Origin: Candidatus Atribacteria bacterium 1244-E10-H5-B2
GTDB taxonomy: Bacteria; Atribacterota; JS1; SB-45; 34-128
Assembly (NCBI GenBank): GCA_003575245.1
Contig: NMQN01000432.1
Location: forward strand, 1-13,522
DNA: 13,522 nucleotides
Direction: 5' to 3'
Shown: positions 7,355 to 13,347 of the stretch, piece after piece
Layout of the letters: the number at the start of each line of letters is the position of its first letter
Position numbering within the stretch: the stretch's first letter is position 1
Translations under genes and position numbers: made by a program
Notes under the pieces: model-generated
Told to the model about the DNA's origin: nothing
Seen by the model: only the letters and a program-made list of their open reading frames with translations
Database searches by the model: none

Positions 7355-7383
7355 AGTATACTATTTTGTTTAGAATAATTCAA
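7355..7383 (-). promoter_or_regulatory. Promoter of the RAYT gene, possibly giving a leaderless mRNA
   Basis: On the - strand, TTGAAT (7383-7378) and TATACT (7360-7355) are separated by 17 nt. Only 9 nt separate the -10 box from the ATG at 7345, so transcription would begin about 2-4 nt before the start codon. No Shine-Dalgarno is visible, which fits leaderless, low-level translation of the transposase. Confidence 0.55.
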
Positions 7384-7392
7384 GGTATTTTA

Positions 7393-7455
7393 GAGGATCC
7401 CGGCACAAAACTTTACATTTATGACAAATCTGGTGCCTGGCACAAAACTTGTCAT
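7393..7455 (+). repeat. REP-like repeat copy 4 (63-nt doublet, alternate left end), upstream of RAYT
   Basis: The left end is GAGGATCCCGGCAC instead of the full inverted arm; the rest follows the doublet middle and the monomer (7421-7455). Copies 5 and 6 share this left end exactly and differ from copy 4 at two positions each. TTTTT runs from the last base of the repeat, so a transcript read to the right could terminate here. Together with copy 3 it frames the RAYT gene in inverted orientation. Confidence 0.86.
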
Positions 7456-7473
7456 TTTTATTTATAAATTTTG

Positions 7474-7503
7474 TTGGAGTTTTAAAAGGAAGTAAGGTAT
7501 AAT
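7474..7503 (+). promoter_or_regulatory. Possible promoter for the lipoprotein gene
   Basis: TTGGAG (7474-7479), an 18-nt spacer and a perfect TATAAT (7498-7503) point toward the lipoprotein gene and would give a leader of about 150 nt. A second candidate nearer the gene is TTGACT (7609-7614) with a poor -10 (CAATAT, 7632-7637). The whole 7346-7661 gap otherwise holds only the RAYT promoter, REP copy 4 and A/T-rich sequence without supported genes. Confidence 0.35.
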
Positions 7504-7661
7504 TAATTTTAGTTGTTTATCCTAAAGGAAAGTTGGAGAGAATAGTCTAAAAAATAATACATCGGAAATGGTAAAAAACAAAGATAATTTGAAGTAGTAG
7601 TCATAAAGTTGACTTCCTCGTAAGAATAAAACAATATTTGAAGAAAGATATATACTATAAA

Positions 7662-9743
7662 ATGAAGAAATTTTTTATAATATTATCTATATTAATTGTG
7701 GTAACAGTAATGGGAGGTTGCCTAAATTTAGCAAGTGTTTTCCCTATTTTAAATATTGCGCCAGTTATAATTTCTGAACCTATTATTACTGCTACAGAAA
7801 ATCAGCTATATTTATATCAGGTAGAGGCCAGTGATCCCAATGGAGATACTCTGACTCATTCTTCTATTATTAAACCAGAGGGGATGAACATTAATAGCGA
7901 AAATGGTTTAATAATTTGGACACCAACCAATAATCAGGTAGGAATTAACCAGGTAATGGTTGAAATTTCTGATGGTAAACTCAGCACAACTCAGAGTTTT
8001 GAAATTGAAGTTTCCAATGTGAATAATCACCCGCAAATACTTTCTTATTTCCCTGGAAGTTTAAATGTTGTAGTAAATGAAGGGGAATCAATAAAATTTG
8101 AAGTTCAAGCCCATGATATTGATTTAAACACAACATTAAGTTATCAATGGTTTTTAAATGGGAAATTAGTATTAGATTCTACCGTTTCAGGAGATGGTTC
8201 AAAAAGCAGTTGGATTTATTCAGCTAGTTATGGAGATTACAGTCAGAAAATAGTAAAAATTTTAGTAAGTGATGGAGAATTGGAAGATTATATACAATGG
8301 AACATAACAATAAATGACAGTACCCCTCCTGCCCAACCAACTTTAGATACCGTGCTTTCTCCAACAAATGTTTCACCCCAAACTCTTTCTGGAACTAAAG
8401 AATCTAATACTTCAATTTGGATTAATGGAGCAGAGGTAATATCTGTAAATTCCAATACCACCTGGTCATATTCTTATAATCTTTCTGAAGGCGAAAATAA
8501 CATATCAATTATTTCAAAAGATACCGTGGGAAACGAGAGTAACGAAATATATGCTACTATTATTTTAGATATTTCTGTACCAACAATTCCCGGTTTGGAC
8601 ACTATAACTTCTCCGACCAACATCTCGCCACAGATTTTATCCGGTACTAAGGAAACTAATACTTCTATATGGATTAATGGGGTAGAAGTTGTACCTCTTA
8701 ATTCATCTACAAATTGGTCATATTCTTATAATCTCTCTGAAGGAGCCAACAATATCTCAATTACTTCCTGCGATGCCGCCGGAAATGAAAGCTCCGCAGT
8801 ACTCACAACAATAGAATATGACCCCAATATTTACGTAAATATAGGGACCAGCGGAATAGAAGATGGAACCCAAACTCATCCATTTAATTCTATAACCGAA
8901 GGAATAGAGGCAGTTACCTCTGGAAAATCGGTTGTGGTGGCCGCAGGGACTTATAATGAACAGCTGATAATAAATAAAAAAATTGATCTCCTGGGGGCTG
9001 GAAAGGAATCTACTTTTATAATCGGACTCGGATATACGGGGAATTTAATTACCGTTACAGCTGACGATGTCACCATATCTGGATTTACTATTGATGGCAT
9101 ATCAGATACAGATGTAGGAATCTGTAGCGACTCATCCTCTTCAATTGAAATATCAGAAAATTTAATTCAAAATCATCAGGATAGTGGAATTTTCTATCAT
9201 AGGACAAGCGATGATTATCCCTCAGGAATATATGTTTATAATAATGAGATATGTCAAAATTCTATTAATGGAATAAAAGTTACAGGAGCAGGTTCGGGTA
9301 TTATTGAGAGTAATATCATTAGAAATAGCGATTGTGGAATCAAGGCTTCTAACGATGCATCTCTTGAGGTAAAAAAGAATAATATATACAATAATTATGA
9401 TTCTGGCATTTTTTGTCGGAACAACTCTTCATTATTAATTTGGGGTAATGAAATTACTTCTAATGGGTATGGTATAAGGGTGGGCGAACAATATAGCGAT
9501 ACTACTAATCCGGATATAGGAGGAGGAGCTAGGGGAGGAATCGGGAGGAATAATATCACAGGTAATATTATCCATGGTGTTAGCAATATGACCGATCACA
9601 ATATTTACGCTAAATATAACTGGTGGGGAGATGACGAAGGACCTAAATATCCATATCACACTTCAAGTAGTGGTGATTGGGCTTATTGGAGCGAAGCAGG
9701 CGGCGACATTATCTTCAATCCTCATTTAACTGCCGAGCCCTAA
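7662..9743 (+). CDS. Surface lipoprotein with Ig-like domains and a right-handed beta-helix
   Basis: The 693-residue protein starts with a lipoprotein signal: MKK, a hydrophobic stretch and lipobox VMGGC with Cys20 as the lipidated residue. Residues about 34-120 resemble a cadherin/He_PIG-type Ig domain (VEASDPNGD, IIWTPTNNQVG, VEISDGKLS). About 125-220 form another Ig/PKD-like module. Two near-identical 84-residue modules follow (about 224-307 and 308-391; LSGTKE, NTSIWING, WSYSYNLSEG, NNISI). From about 395 to the end lies a parallel beta-helix with many N, G, I and S turns (GIEISEN-like rungs) and the motif NWWGDDEGP at 653-661, common at the end of such helices. Beta-helices often bind or cleave polysaccharides, but no catalytic residues are recognised. 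The ATG at 7662 is preferred over the TTG at 7638 because it places the signal peptide correctly. The gene is visibly A/T-rich. Confidence 0.8.
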   Translation: MKKFFIILSILIVVTVMGGCLNLASVFPILNIAPVIISEPIITATENQLYLYQVEASDPNGDTLTHSSIIKPEGMNINSENGLIIWTPTNNQVGINQVMVEISDGKLSTTQSFEIEVSNVNNHPQILSYFPGSLNVVVNEGESIKFEVQAHDIDLNTTLSYQWFLNGKLVLDSTVSGDGSKSSWIYSASYGDYSQKIVKILVSDGELEDYIQWNITINDSTPPAQPTLDTVLSPTNVSPQTLSGTKESNTSIWINGAEVISVNSNTTWSYSYNLSEGENNISIISKDTVGNESNEIYATIILDISVPTIPGLDTITSPTNISPQILSGTKETNTSIWINGVEVVPLNSSTNWSYSYNLSEGANNISITSCDAAGNESSAVLTTIEYDPNIYVNIGTSGIEDGTQTHPFNSITEGIEAVTSGKSVVVAAGTYNEQLIINKKIDLLGAGKESTFIIGLGYTGNLITVTADDVTISGFTIDGISDTDVGICSDSSSSIEISENLIQNHQDSGIFYHRTSDDYPSGIYVYNNEICQNSINGIKVTGAGSGIIESNIIRNSDCGIKASNDASLEVKKNNIYNNYDSGIFCRNNSSLLIWGNEITSNGYGIRVGEQYSDTTNPDIGGGARGGIGRNNITGNIIHGVSNMTDHNIYAKYNWWGDDEGPKYPYHTSSSGDWAYWSEAGGDIIFNPHLTAEP
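8331..8826 (+). repeat. Tandem duplication encoding two 84-residue Ig-like modules
   Basis: The DNA encoding LDTVLSPTN (from 8343) and LDTITSPTN (from 8595) is offset by exactly 252 nt, in frame. Protein identity between the units is high (SPTN, LSGTKE, NTSIWING, WSYSYNLSEG), while many codon third positions differ, so the duplication is old and under selection at the protein level. Confidence 0.8.
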
Positions 9744-9764
9744 CCTTATAATTAAAGATTTCCA

Positions 9765-9827
9765 GAGGATCCCGGCACAAAACTTTACGTTTATGACAAA
9801 CCTGGTGCCTGGCACAAAACTTGTCAT
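9765..9827 (+). repeat. REP-like repeat copy 5 (63-nt doublet, alternate left end)
   Basis: It starts with GAGGATCCCGGCAC as in copies 4 and 6 and ends with the conserved GGCACAAAACTTGTCAT. It differs from copy 4 at two positions (an A to G and a T to C). It lies 21 nt after the lipoprotein stop. TTTTT begins at its last base, so it could end the lipoprotein transcript. Confidence 0.86.
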
Positions 9828-9839
9828 TTTTGTGCTTGC

Positions 9840-9869
9840 TTGAATAAAGGTTGTGTGGTATGTTATAAA
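9840..9869 (+). promoter_or_regulatory. Promoter of the isomerase/wecA/epimerase unit
   Basis: TTGAAT (9840-9845), an 18-nt spacer and TATAAA (9864-9869) lie just after REP copy 5. A start near 9876 would leave a leader of about 33 nt including the Shine-Dalgarno GGGGAGGA (9894-9901). Confidence 0.55.
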
Positions 9870-9908
9870 ATATAGAAAGATAGGTTAAAATATGGGGAGG
9901 AATGAGCC

Positions 9909-11039
9909 ATGGGAGAGACAGGAAAAAAAATAAACGGTATAGATATATTAGATGGAGATTTTTCTGTGCTGGATCAAGCTAACATGATAAAGCTGTTAGA
10001 GGAATTTCCGCTGAAAATGAGAGATGCTTTGCGTTTAGGTAAGGAATTTTATATTCCTACCGACTTTTCACCTGCTTCAGTCTCTAATTCTGTTCCTGCC
10101 CCTGGCTCTACCCGGAGTTTTAAAAATATCGTGGTATTGGGAATGGGTGGCTCAGCCATCGGCGGGGATCTACTATCTGATTATCTGGCTGATGAATTAT
10201 TAATTCCCATTGTGGTTATTCGCGGTTATGATATACCCAAATTCGTAGATGAAAATTCTTTGGTTTTCGCAGTCAGTTATTCGGGGAATACTGAAGAGAC
10301 TCTCTCTACCTTAAAGAGATGCCTGGAAGCCAAAGCCAGAATTATCGCCCTAACTTCCGGGGGCAAGTTAGCAATTCTTGCCCAAGAGAATAACTTCCCG
10401 GTGATTAAAGTCCCGGTAGGGATTCAACCTCGAGCCGCTATTTCTTATCTATTTTTTCCAATATTGAAAGCATTAGAGAGGCTGGGTTTAATAAAGGAAA
10501 GAAGCGGTGAGACAGAAGAAACACTAAATATTTTACAGGAACTTTCTAAAAAATATTGCGCTAGATCTCCCATTAAAAACAATTTAGCTAAGGAAGTAGC
10601 CTTGAGCCTGTATCAGCATTTGCCCTTGGTTTACGGTTCTGAAGGATTATTAGGGGTAGTGGCTATGCGCTGGAAGACTCAGATAAACGAGAATAGCAAA
10701 TGGCCTTGTTTCTGGAATGTGTTTCCAGAACTTGACCATAACGAAATAGTAGGCTATGAAATAGAAAATAGTATAAACCTACAGGTTAAAATTGTTTATC
10801 TGCAAGACAAAGAGGGGATTTTGAGGGTTGAGCAGAGACGGGAAATTACCCGCAAGATTATCGAAGACAAAGTAGTCGAATTTATAGTTTGTCCTACCAG
10901 AGGCAAAGGAAAAATGGCCCGCATGTTTTCATTAATTTTTTTAGGTGATCTGGCGAGTTATTATTTAGCGATATTAAATCAGGTTGACCCTTCTCCGGTA
11001 GCCTGTATAGAGGATTTAAAAAAAGAATTAGCCAAATAA
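9909..11039 (+). CDS. Bifunctional phosphoglucose/phosphomannose isomerase (SIS-domain, archaeal type)
   Basis: This 376-residue protein has two SIS domains and resembles the archaeal-type PGI/PMI family (TIGR02128-like), not classical PGI of about 550 residues. GMGGSAIGGD is at 78-87 and the sugar-phosphate loop SYSGNTEET at 123-131; QPRAAISY lies at 173-180. In the second half, QINENSKWPCFWN is followed by PELDHNEIVG (273-282), carrying the conserved Glu and His thought to catalyse ring opening and isomerisation. It would interconvert Glc-6-P, Fru-6-P and Man-6-P in the cytosol, feeding glycolysis or sugar-nucleotide synthesis. GGGGAGGA (9894-9901) is 7 nt before the ATG. An insert of about 15 residues rich in Ser/Pro near 52-68 looks like a flexible loop. 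The genes downstream make surface glycans, so a supply role is likely. Confidence 0.88.
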   Translation: MGETGKKINGIDILDGDFSVLDQANMIKLLEEFPLKMRDALRLGKEFYIPTDFSPASVSNSVPAPGSTRSFKNIVVLGMGGSAIGGDLLSDYLADELLIPIVVIRGYDIPKFVDENSLVFAVSYSGNTEETLSTLKRCLEAKARIIALTSGGKLAILAQENNFPVIKVPVGIQPRAAISYLFFPILKALERLGLIKERSGETEETLNILQELSKKYCARSPIKNNLAKEVALSLYQHLPLVYGSEGLLGVVAMRWKTQINENSKWPCFWNVFPELDHNEIVGYEIENSINLQVKIVYLQDKEGILRVEQRREITRKIIEDKVVEFIVCPTRGKGKMARMFSLIFLGDLASYYLAILNQVDPSPVACIEDLKKELAK

Positions 11040-11050
11040 ATTAATAATTT

Positions 11051-11123
11051 GCGAATCAGTGAATTGATTAAATTGATTAGTTGGCCAATTGGAGAATAGG
11101 TCAATTGACAAATTGGTGAATTA
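11051..11123. repeat. Degenerate 8-nt tandem repeat in the isomerase-wecA gap
   Basis: The 73 nt divide into nine consecutive units close to GTGAATTG: GCGAATCA, GTGAATTG, ATTAAATTG, ATTAGTTG, GCCAATTG, GAGAATAG, GTCAATTG, ACAAATTG, GTGAATTA. One unit has an extra base. CAATTG palindromes recur at the unit borders. The stretch fills most of the 104-nt gap and ends shortly before the wecA Shine-Dalgarno. Confidence 0.65.
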
Positions 11124-11143
11124 ATAAACAGGAGAATATATAT

Positions 11144-12067
11144 TTGAAATATCTAGAAGTTGGTGTTATTGCCTTTATAGTTTCTTACATTTTAACTCCC
11201 TACATGGCTCGTATAGGAAAAAAACAGAATATGGTGGATACGCCCGGTCACCGTAAGATACACGAGGAAGCTATCCCTAATTTGGGAGGGATAGTTATTT
11301 TTTTCGGATTTTTGCTGAGCCTGCTCTTTGTAATACAGATAGAGGGACAGTTTAGAGCCCTGTTGATAGGCGCAGTAATTATTCTGTTATTAGGTGTGGT
11401 AGATGATATTGCCAACCTTTCTCCCAAACATAAATTTGTAATTCAGATGGCTCCTGCCTTAATAGTGATTATATACAACAGTGATTTAATAAATAGTTTT
11501 ATAGTTAATCAATTGAAAAGCTTTGATTTATTAGGTTATCTTCTTTATCCTATTTTAATTTTCTGGATAGTCGGAGTGACCAATTCCATCAACATAATAG
11601 ATGGATTAGATGGACTAGCCTGCGGAGTTTCGATAATTAGCTTAATAACTTTTTTTATTTTAGGATTAAGACAGAATTTTGAAATTCTTAATCTTACATC
11701 AATTGCCCTGGCGGGGAGTATGTTGGCTTTTTTAAGATTTAATTTTTACCAGGCAAAAATCTTTTTGGGGGATTCCGGCAGTACTTTTACCGGTTTTGTA
11801 TTGGCCTCCACAGGGGCTTTGTGGGTATTAAATAGCGGAAATGCCTTTTTTATTTTTATCCCCATTATTATTCTGGCTCTCCCTATTTTTGATACCCTGT
11901 TTGCTATCTGGAGGAGATACAGAGGTCATCATCCCATATTTCAGGCTGACAAAGGGCATCTCCACCATCGGCTTTTAGCCCAGGGGATAGCACATAAAAA
12001 TGTCGTGTTTATCTTATGGGGGATAAGCGCTATCTGTAGCCTAATCGCTTTAATTATAGTATTATAA
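11144..12067 (+). CDS. wecA: WecA/TagO-type undecaprenyl-phosphate sugar-1-phosphate transferase
   Basis: This 307-residue multi-pass membrane protein transfers a sugar-1-phosphate (usually GlcNAc-1-P) from a UDP-sugar to undecaprenyl phosphate at the inner face of the cytoplasmic membrane, the first step of many surface glycans. DTPGHRKIH (32-40) and PNLGGI (45-50) open the first loop; GVVDD with Asp87-Asp88 is the Mg-binding site. NSINIIDGLDGL at 147-158 and FLGDSGS at 207-213 follow, and GHLHHRLL (271-278) is the HIHH-type motif that separates WecA/TagO from MraY. About nine or ten hydrophobic segments are visible. It starts at TTG, with AGGAG 9 nt upstream. At 307 residues it is slightly short but complete in motifs. 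Substrate sugar cannot be read from sequence, so wecA is used in the family sense (tagO is equally possible). Confidence 0.88.
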   Translation: MKYLEVGVIAFIVSYILTPYMARIGKKQNMVDTPGHRKIHEEAIPNLGGIVIFFGFLLSLLFVIQIEGQFRALLIGAVIILLLGVVDDIANLSPKHKFVIQMAPALIVIIYNSDLINSFIVNQLKSFDLLGYLLYPILIFWIVGVTNSINIIDGLDGLACGVSIISLITFFILGLRQNFEILNLTSIALAGSMLAFLRFNFYQAKIFLGDSGSTFTGFVLASTGALWVLNSGNAFFIFIPIIILALPIFDTLFAIWRRYRGHHPIFQADKGHLHHRLLAQGIAHKNVVFILWGISAICSLIALIIVL

Positions 12068-12080
12068 TTATAGAGAAAAG

Positions 12081-12143
12081 GAGGATCCCGGCACCAAACT
12101 TTACATTTATGACAAATTTGGTGCCTGGCACAAAACTTGTCAT
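12081..12143 (+). repeat. REP-like repeat copy 6 (63-nt doublet) placed just before the epimerase start
   Basis: It has the GAGGATCCCGGCAC left end and differs from copy 4 at two positions, which here make GGCACCAAA (12090-12098) and TTTGGTGCC (12117-12125) perfectly complementary. It ends one base before the epimerase ATG at 12145. With one preceding G its left end forms GGAGG (12080-12084), a Shine-Dalgarno-like string now more than 60 nt from the start codon. Confidence 0.86.
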
Positions 12144-12144
12144 T

Positions 12145-13173
12145 ATGGGAAAAAAGGTTTTAGTTACTGGTGGGGCGGGCTTTATCGGTTCACATATTGT
12201 GGATTTACTCATTGATAATAATTATAAAGTTGTAATAGTTGACGATTTATCTTCCGGCAGAGAGGAGAATGTCAACAAAAAAGCCCGGTTTTATAAATTA
12301 GATATTACCGACCAAAATGGGTTGGCTGAGGTGTTCAAACAGGAAAAACCTGATTATGTCTGCCATGAAGCCGCCCAGATTAGCGTATCTTTTTCTGTGA
12401 GACACCCTTTATTTGATGTGCAGACAAATATTCTGGGTTCCTTGAATTTAGTGCAATGCTGCTTGATGAATCACCAGGTCAAGGGAATAGTTTTTGCCTC
12501 CAGCGGAGGGACTATTTATGGAGAACCAGAGCATTTTCCCATTACCGAAGATTATCCTTTCAGGCCCCAATCACCTTATGGAATCAGTAAGGTTGCAGTT
12601 GAGCATTATCTTGATTTCTATCAGAAATATTACCATCTCCCATATGTAGCACTAAGATATGGAAATGTCTATGGACCCCGTCAGGACCCTTATGGTGAGG
12701 CCGGGGTTATCGCTATATTTATAGAAAAGATGTTAAAAGGAGAGATTCCTACTATAAATGGTGATGGAGAATATATCAGAGATTATATTTATGTAGAAGA
12801 TGTAGCCCAAGCCAATTTACTCGCTCTTAAAAATATGGTAAAATTATCTAAAGTTGTTTGGGAAATAGAAAAAACTAAAGAAAAAGAAGACAAAGCTGAA
12901 ACCGAAACTAGAACCAAAACAGAACCTGAAATTAAATTTAACGGCTTAAATCTGGGGACCGGAAGAGGGGTTTCGGTTAATGAAATCTTCTCCCTTTTAA
13001 GGAAGATTACAAAATTCCCTCATCCGGCGCATTATGGGCCTCCCAGGGCAGGGGATTTAAGGAAGAATATTCTGGATTGCCATTTAATTAAAGAGGTTTT
13101 AGTGTGGCAACCAAAGTTTGACTTTTCAGCAGGTTTAGAAAAGACAGTTCGCTGGTTTAAAGAGAATATTTAA
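12145..13173 (+). CDS. NAD-dependent nucleotide-sugar epimerase (GalE-like, extended SDR)
   Basis: This 342-residue protein has the NAD loop TGGAGFIGSH (8-17), VDDLSSGR (32-39), HEAAQISV (74-81), SSGGTIYG (119-126) and the catalytic PYGISK (Tyr145, Lys149). ALRYGNVYGPRQ (169-180) and DYIYVEDVA (213-221) are typical of UDP-sugar 4-epimerases. The TDE signature of RmlB is absent, so a dTDP-glucose dehydratase is unlikely. It would interconvert UDP-Glc/UDP-Gal or their N-acetyl or uronate forms. Residues about 230-264 form a charged Lys/Glu/Thr insert between the ANLLAL helix and NLGTG, longer than usual for the family. The ATG at 12145 is chosen because the in-frame ATG at 12109 lies in the REP repeat and would add a repeat-encoded tail. 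No Shine-Dalgarno lies close to 12145. Probably co-transcribed with wecA. Confidence 0.85.
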   Translation: MGKKVLVTGGAGFIGSHIVDLLIDNNYKVVIVDDLSSGREENVNKKARFYKLDITDQNGLAEVFKQEKPDYVCHEAAQISVSFSVRHPLFDVQTNILGSLNLVQCCLMNHQVKGIVFASSGGTIYGEPEHFPITEDYPFRPQSPYGISKVAVEHYLDFYQKYYHLPYVALRYGNVYGPRQDPYGEAGVIAIFIEKMLKGEIPTINGDGEYIRDYIYVEDVAQANLLALKNMVKLSKVVWEIEKTKEKEDKAETETRTKTEPEIKFNGLNLGTGRGVSVNEIFSLLRKITKFPHPAHYGPPRAGDLRKNILDCHLIKEVLVWQPKFDFSAGLEKTVRWFKENI

Positions 13174-13197
13174 TAATTAGTTTTAATTTTAAAAATT

Positions 13198-13224
13198 TAT
13201 CTTAAAAAGAAGGAATTTAAGATA
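13198..13224. other. A/T-rich inverted repeat after the epimerase gene
   Basis: TATCTTAAA (13198-13206) and TTTAAGATA (13216-13224) are perfect inverted copies with a 9-nt loop. The following sequence (CTTTTGTC) is only weakly T-rich, so this may be a weak terminator or a protein-binding site. The rest of the 174-nt gap to the next gene is A/T-rich without supported genes. Confidence 0.35.
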
Positions 13225-13245
13225 CTTTTGTCGTATTAATATAAT
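13217..13245 (+). promoter_or_regulatory. Possible promoter for the gene at the right edge
   Basis: TTAAGA (13217-13222), a 17-nt spacer and a perfect TATAAT (13240-13245) point toward the gene at 13348. The -35 overlaps the inverted repeat at 13198-13224. Given the A/T-rich background this could be chance. Confidence 0.3.
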
Positions 13246-13347
13246 TGGATTAAGCAGAAAAAAGGTTAAAAACAGAAAGAACAGAAAAATAAGACAAAAA
13301 TATAAATAAAGAAGAAATAAAACGAAATAATAAAGGAAAATATATAT

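Noticed and set aside
6410..7455. A complete classical insertion sequence with terminal inverted repeats
   Set aside because: Y1 transposases do not use classical terminal inverted repeats, the flanking copies differ in type, no target duplication is visible, and identical copies occur elsewhere without the gene.
7638..7661. TTG at 7638 as the lipoprotein start
   Set aside because: It adds eight residues (MKKDIYYK) before a standard MKK lipoprotein signal and has no convincing ribosome binding site; still possible.
9395..9659. Two overlapping - strand ORFs
   Set aside because: Both are antisense to the beta-helix part of the lipoprotein gene, with Pro/Ile-rich translations typical of shadows of Asn/Gly-rich coding sequence.
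850..12143. The repeats as a CRISPR array
   Set aside because: The copies are palindromic, 1-3 kb apart, separated by whole genes and in both orientations; there are no regular spacers and no cas genes.
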